Source: an uncultured Clostridia bacterium (lineage in GTDB: Bacteria > Bacillota > Clostridia > Christensenellales > Borkfalkiaceae). Taken from it: a stretch of 8,041 bases of DNA. The stretch lies in the NCBI GenBank assembly GCA_947177495.1, contig CAMWUS010000056.1, forward strand, positions 1 to 8,041, given 5' to 3'. The translations under genes were made by a program, and so were the position numbers. The notes under the pieces were generated by a model. It did no database searches, was not told the DNA's origin, and was given only the letters and a program-made list of their open reading frames with translations. This document shows, piece by piece, positions 6,367-8,041 of the stretch; position 1 is the first letter of the stretch; the number at the start of each line of letters is the position of its first letter.

Positions 6367-7286
6367 TTTATTTTCTCCGTTCGGATTTGCGCAATCAGCG
6401 TTAAAAGTGCCTGCGCGTAATTTGCATTGAATTGTACTTGCCGCTCCGTTTCCCCGACAAGCCGTATCGCTTCGAGGAGCGCGCCCGCGGGATATTCCTG
6501 CCCGAGCTCTTCTATTTCTCTACTTCGAATCGCAGCATAGCGTTGCTGTTCCGTCGCATAAAACAGCGCGTCGCGCAAGGTGAGTTTGAGCGCCGAAAGC
6601 AGAGCGCGCTTGTTCTCCCTATTCCCGCATTCGCGGCAGAGCGCCGTGTAGCCCTCTTCGCTTAAAAGGCGCACCGCAAGCGAAAACTCGTCGCCGCCCG
6701 CAAGCAGGTTTTCCGCAACCGAATAAATTCCTCCGCTTGCCGCCGCCGCTTTGGCGATATCCCCTTCGCCCGCGTGGTTGCGCGCCAACGCGCGCCCGAT
6801 TTCCTCTTCCGCAAAGGGCGGATTGTCCAGCTTCTTCACCCGCGAGAGCACCGTGGGAAGCACGGCGGAGGGCGCGGTTGCCCCCATCAAGAATATCACA
6901 TTTTCGTGCGGCTCTTCAAGCGCCTTTAACAATTTATTCTGTACAAGCGGAGTGACGGTTTGAAATCCATCCAACACGAACAGCTTTTTACCGCCCTCCA
7001 CGGGGCTGAGTGCCGCCTCTTCGAGAATGCGCGCAGCCGTATCCGCATTCAGTTTTTCCCCGACCGCGGGATAAATAACGCAATCGGAATAGCTCTCCTC
7101 GTCGATAAGCTTCGCCGTACGGCTTCCGTCCTGCGCGCCGAGAATTGCCTTGGCACATTCCTTTAACAGCGATCTTAAAAGCGCCTCGTCGGGAAAGAGC
7201 ACAAGCACGGCATGGGAGAGTTCGTCCCGCTCCGCGTCAGAAAGAAGCCTTTGATATGCGGTTGTCTTGCGGAGAAGTATTTGCAT
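6348..7286 (-). CDS. holB: DNA polymerase III delta' subunit, degenerate AAA+ clamp-loader protein
   Basis: This 312-residue protein matches the delta' (HolB) clamp-loader subunit, which with tau/gamma and delta loads the sliding clamp. The best evidence is LVQNKLLKALEEPHENVIFLMGAT (114-137) followed by VLPTVLSRVKKL (142-153), the sensor/arginine-finger region where the family usually has SRC. The N-terminal region is divergent: at residues 29-45 no P-loop GxxGxGK is seen, the Walker B-like position reads VLDGFQ, and there is no Cys4 zinc module after residue 50. Loss of ATP binding is known in E. coli delta', which acts as a stator, so this fits function. The ATG at 7286 has an AAGGAG ribosome binding site and starts one base after the upstream decarboxylase stop. 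Position just before ricT agrees with the Firmicutes arrangement. Confidence 0.9.
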   Translation of the reverse strand: MQILLRKTTAYQRLLSDAERDELSHAVLVLFPDEALLRSLLKECAKAILGAQDGSRTAKLIDEESYSDCVIYPAVGEKLNADTAARILEEAALSPVEGGKKLFVLDGFQTVTPLVQNKLLKALEEPHENVIFLMGATAPSAVLPTVLSRVKKLDNPPFAEEEIGRALARNHAGEGDIAKAAAASGGIYSVAENLLAGGDEFSLAVRLLSEEGYTALCRECGNRENKRALLSALKLTLRDALFYATEQQRYAAIRSREIEELGQEYPAGALLEAIRLVGETERQVQFNANYAQALLTLIAQIRTEKIKWQKLS

Positions 7287-7287
7287 T

Positions 7288-8041
7288 TCAGCTCCTTGTC
7301 ATACAGCAATAAGCGGAAGGCTCGTCCTCCCCGCCTACGTTTCCGCGTGGCAGTTTTGCGAGAAGCTTTCCCAATTTCTTCAAATCGCGCTCGCGCGTAC
7401 ACGACGAGAGATAGAACGCGAGATAGTTCCCGTCGTTGAATTCGGCAAACACGCCGTGCGCTTCCAAATATGCCTGCGCCTCGTTTGCCTTATCCCCGAA
7501 TGCAATTAAAATTTTGCTCCAATCCGCATTCGGATATGCGCCCCAAGCCTGCTTGCATGCTTGCGACAGCTTTTCGATTTTTTCATTCCGCGGGTATTTG
7601 ATCGCATATTCCACGCTCGCCATAATGGGATAGGAAGGCGAAGTAGTACGGAAGAACGCAACGCTTTCCTGCAAATACTGCGCGAATCGCTCGTTTGCCG
7701 AAACGACCGCGCCCTGCGTGAGCGCGGGCAAAGATTTATGCGCGCCGTCTACCCACATATCGGCAAACCTGCCCGCATGAAGCTGCGTAAAATGCAGGTG
7801 ACTACCGTGCGCGCCGTCGATGCAGAGCGGTTTCCCCTGCGCGGCGCACAGCGCTTTCGCCTGTTCGAGCGGAGGGAAATTGCCGTAATAGTCGGGCGAG
7901 GTAAGAAGCAACGCGTCCGCTTCTTCGAGCGCGGCTTGCAGTTCCTCTTCCGTAGGTTGCAAGGGAATGCCCGCAACCCTCTGCCCCTTTATGAGTACGG
8001 GGCAAAGCCCCGCGAGTTTGCAACCGTTGATAACGCTGATA
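7288..8041 (-). CDS. Orn/Lys/Arg decarboxylase-like PLP enzyme, 5' end outside the window
   Basis: The C-terminal 250 residues are present; the reading frame is open to the right edge, and the true start is beyond 8041. It belongs to the fold-type I PLP decarboxylases (Bacillus YaaO/SpeA-like). Visible motifs are TSPDYYGNFPPLE (fragment residues 47-59), the PLP-contacting DGAHGSHLHF (75-84; the family usually has DEAHGAH) and the PLP-binding lysine 102 in DGAHKSLPALTQGAVV. Only about 148 residues follow this lysine, roughly 100 fewer than in full-length arginine decarboxylases of this type as I recall them, so the C-terminal domain is reduced or lost. The protein ends cleanly with the holB ribosome binding site inside its last codons, so this looks like a natural short form. 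Substrate cannot be decided. Such proteins are typical neighbours of tmk-holB in Firmicutes. Confidence 0.88.
   Translation of the reverse strand, partial: ISVINGCKLAGLCPVLIKGQRVAGIPLQPTEEELQAALEEADALLLTSPDYYGNFPPLEQAKALCAAQGKPLCIDGAHGSHLHFTQLHAGRFADMWVDGAHKSLPALTQGAVVSANERFAQYLQESVAFFRTTSPSYPIMASVEYAIKYPRNEKIEKLSQACKQAWGAYPNADWSKILIAFGDKANEAQAYLEAHGVFAEFNDGNYLAFYLSSCTRERDLKKLGKLLAKLPRGNVGGEDEPSAYCCMTRS

Noticed and set aside
5452..6420. A long plus-strand open frame of 322 codons antisense to ricT
   Set aside because: It mirrors ricT, has no family motif, no good ribosome binding site, and covers the ferredoxin promoter. It is a shadow of the coding strand's codon bias.

Overview
The window looks like a chromosomal core segment from an anaerobic Firmicutes/Clostridia-type bacterium. 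Supporting signs are strong GGAGG-type ribosome binding sites, sigma-A-like promoters in AT-rich gaps, an oxygen-sensitive pyruvate formate-lyase system, a clostridial-type 2[4Fe-4S] ferredoxin, and a gene order that resembles the Bacillus/Clostridium holB-ricT-trmN6-rsmI neighbourhood. The species cannot be named from this sequence. Every gene supported here is on the minus strand, so transcription runs from right to left.

Right part (8041 to about 5240). The window opens inside an Orn/Lys/Arg decarboxylase-like PLP enzyme cut by the right edge. It is followed with a one-base gap by holB (DNA polymerase III delta'), which overlaps ricT (PSP1/YaaT family) by 19 bp. A 56-residue 2[4Fe-4S] ferredoxin follows behind its own extended -10 promoter, and a very clear intrinsic terminator closes this part.

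Middle part (5184 to about 3600). A tRNA1(Val)-A37-type methyltransferase (trmN6/yabB-like) and the 16S rRNA 2'-O-methyltransferase rsmI form a two-gene RNA modification unit ending at a GC-rich hairpin terminator. Compared with my recollection of the Bacillus subtilis order, tmk is absent between the decarboxylase and holB, a ferredoxin stands where yabA would be, and yazA is absent between trmN6 and rsmI.

Left part (3580 to 1). This is a pyruvate formate-lyase operon: pflA (activase), pflB (glycyl-radical enzyme) and a small zinc-ribbon membrane protein. The leader before pflA has a near-consensus promoter (TTGACA, 17 bp, TATGAT), then an RNA whose layout matches the ZTP (pfl-motif) riboswitch, then a perfect 12-bp terminator hairpin that reuses the 3' strand of the aptamer's last stem, then a strong ribosome binding site. 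I infer transcriptional ON control by ZTP/AICAR, the signal of 10-formyl-tetrahydrofolate shortage. That would make PFL a formate source for one-carbon metabolism. A further promoter at the left edge points out of the window.

The most noteworthy item is this divergent ZTP-type switch in front of pflA. The class itself is known, so nothing here is clearly an undescribed system. No mobile elements, CRISPR arrays, tRNAs or rRNAs were seen.
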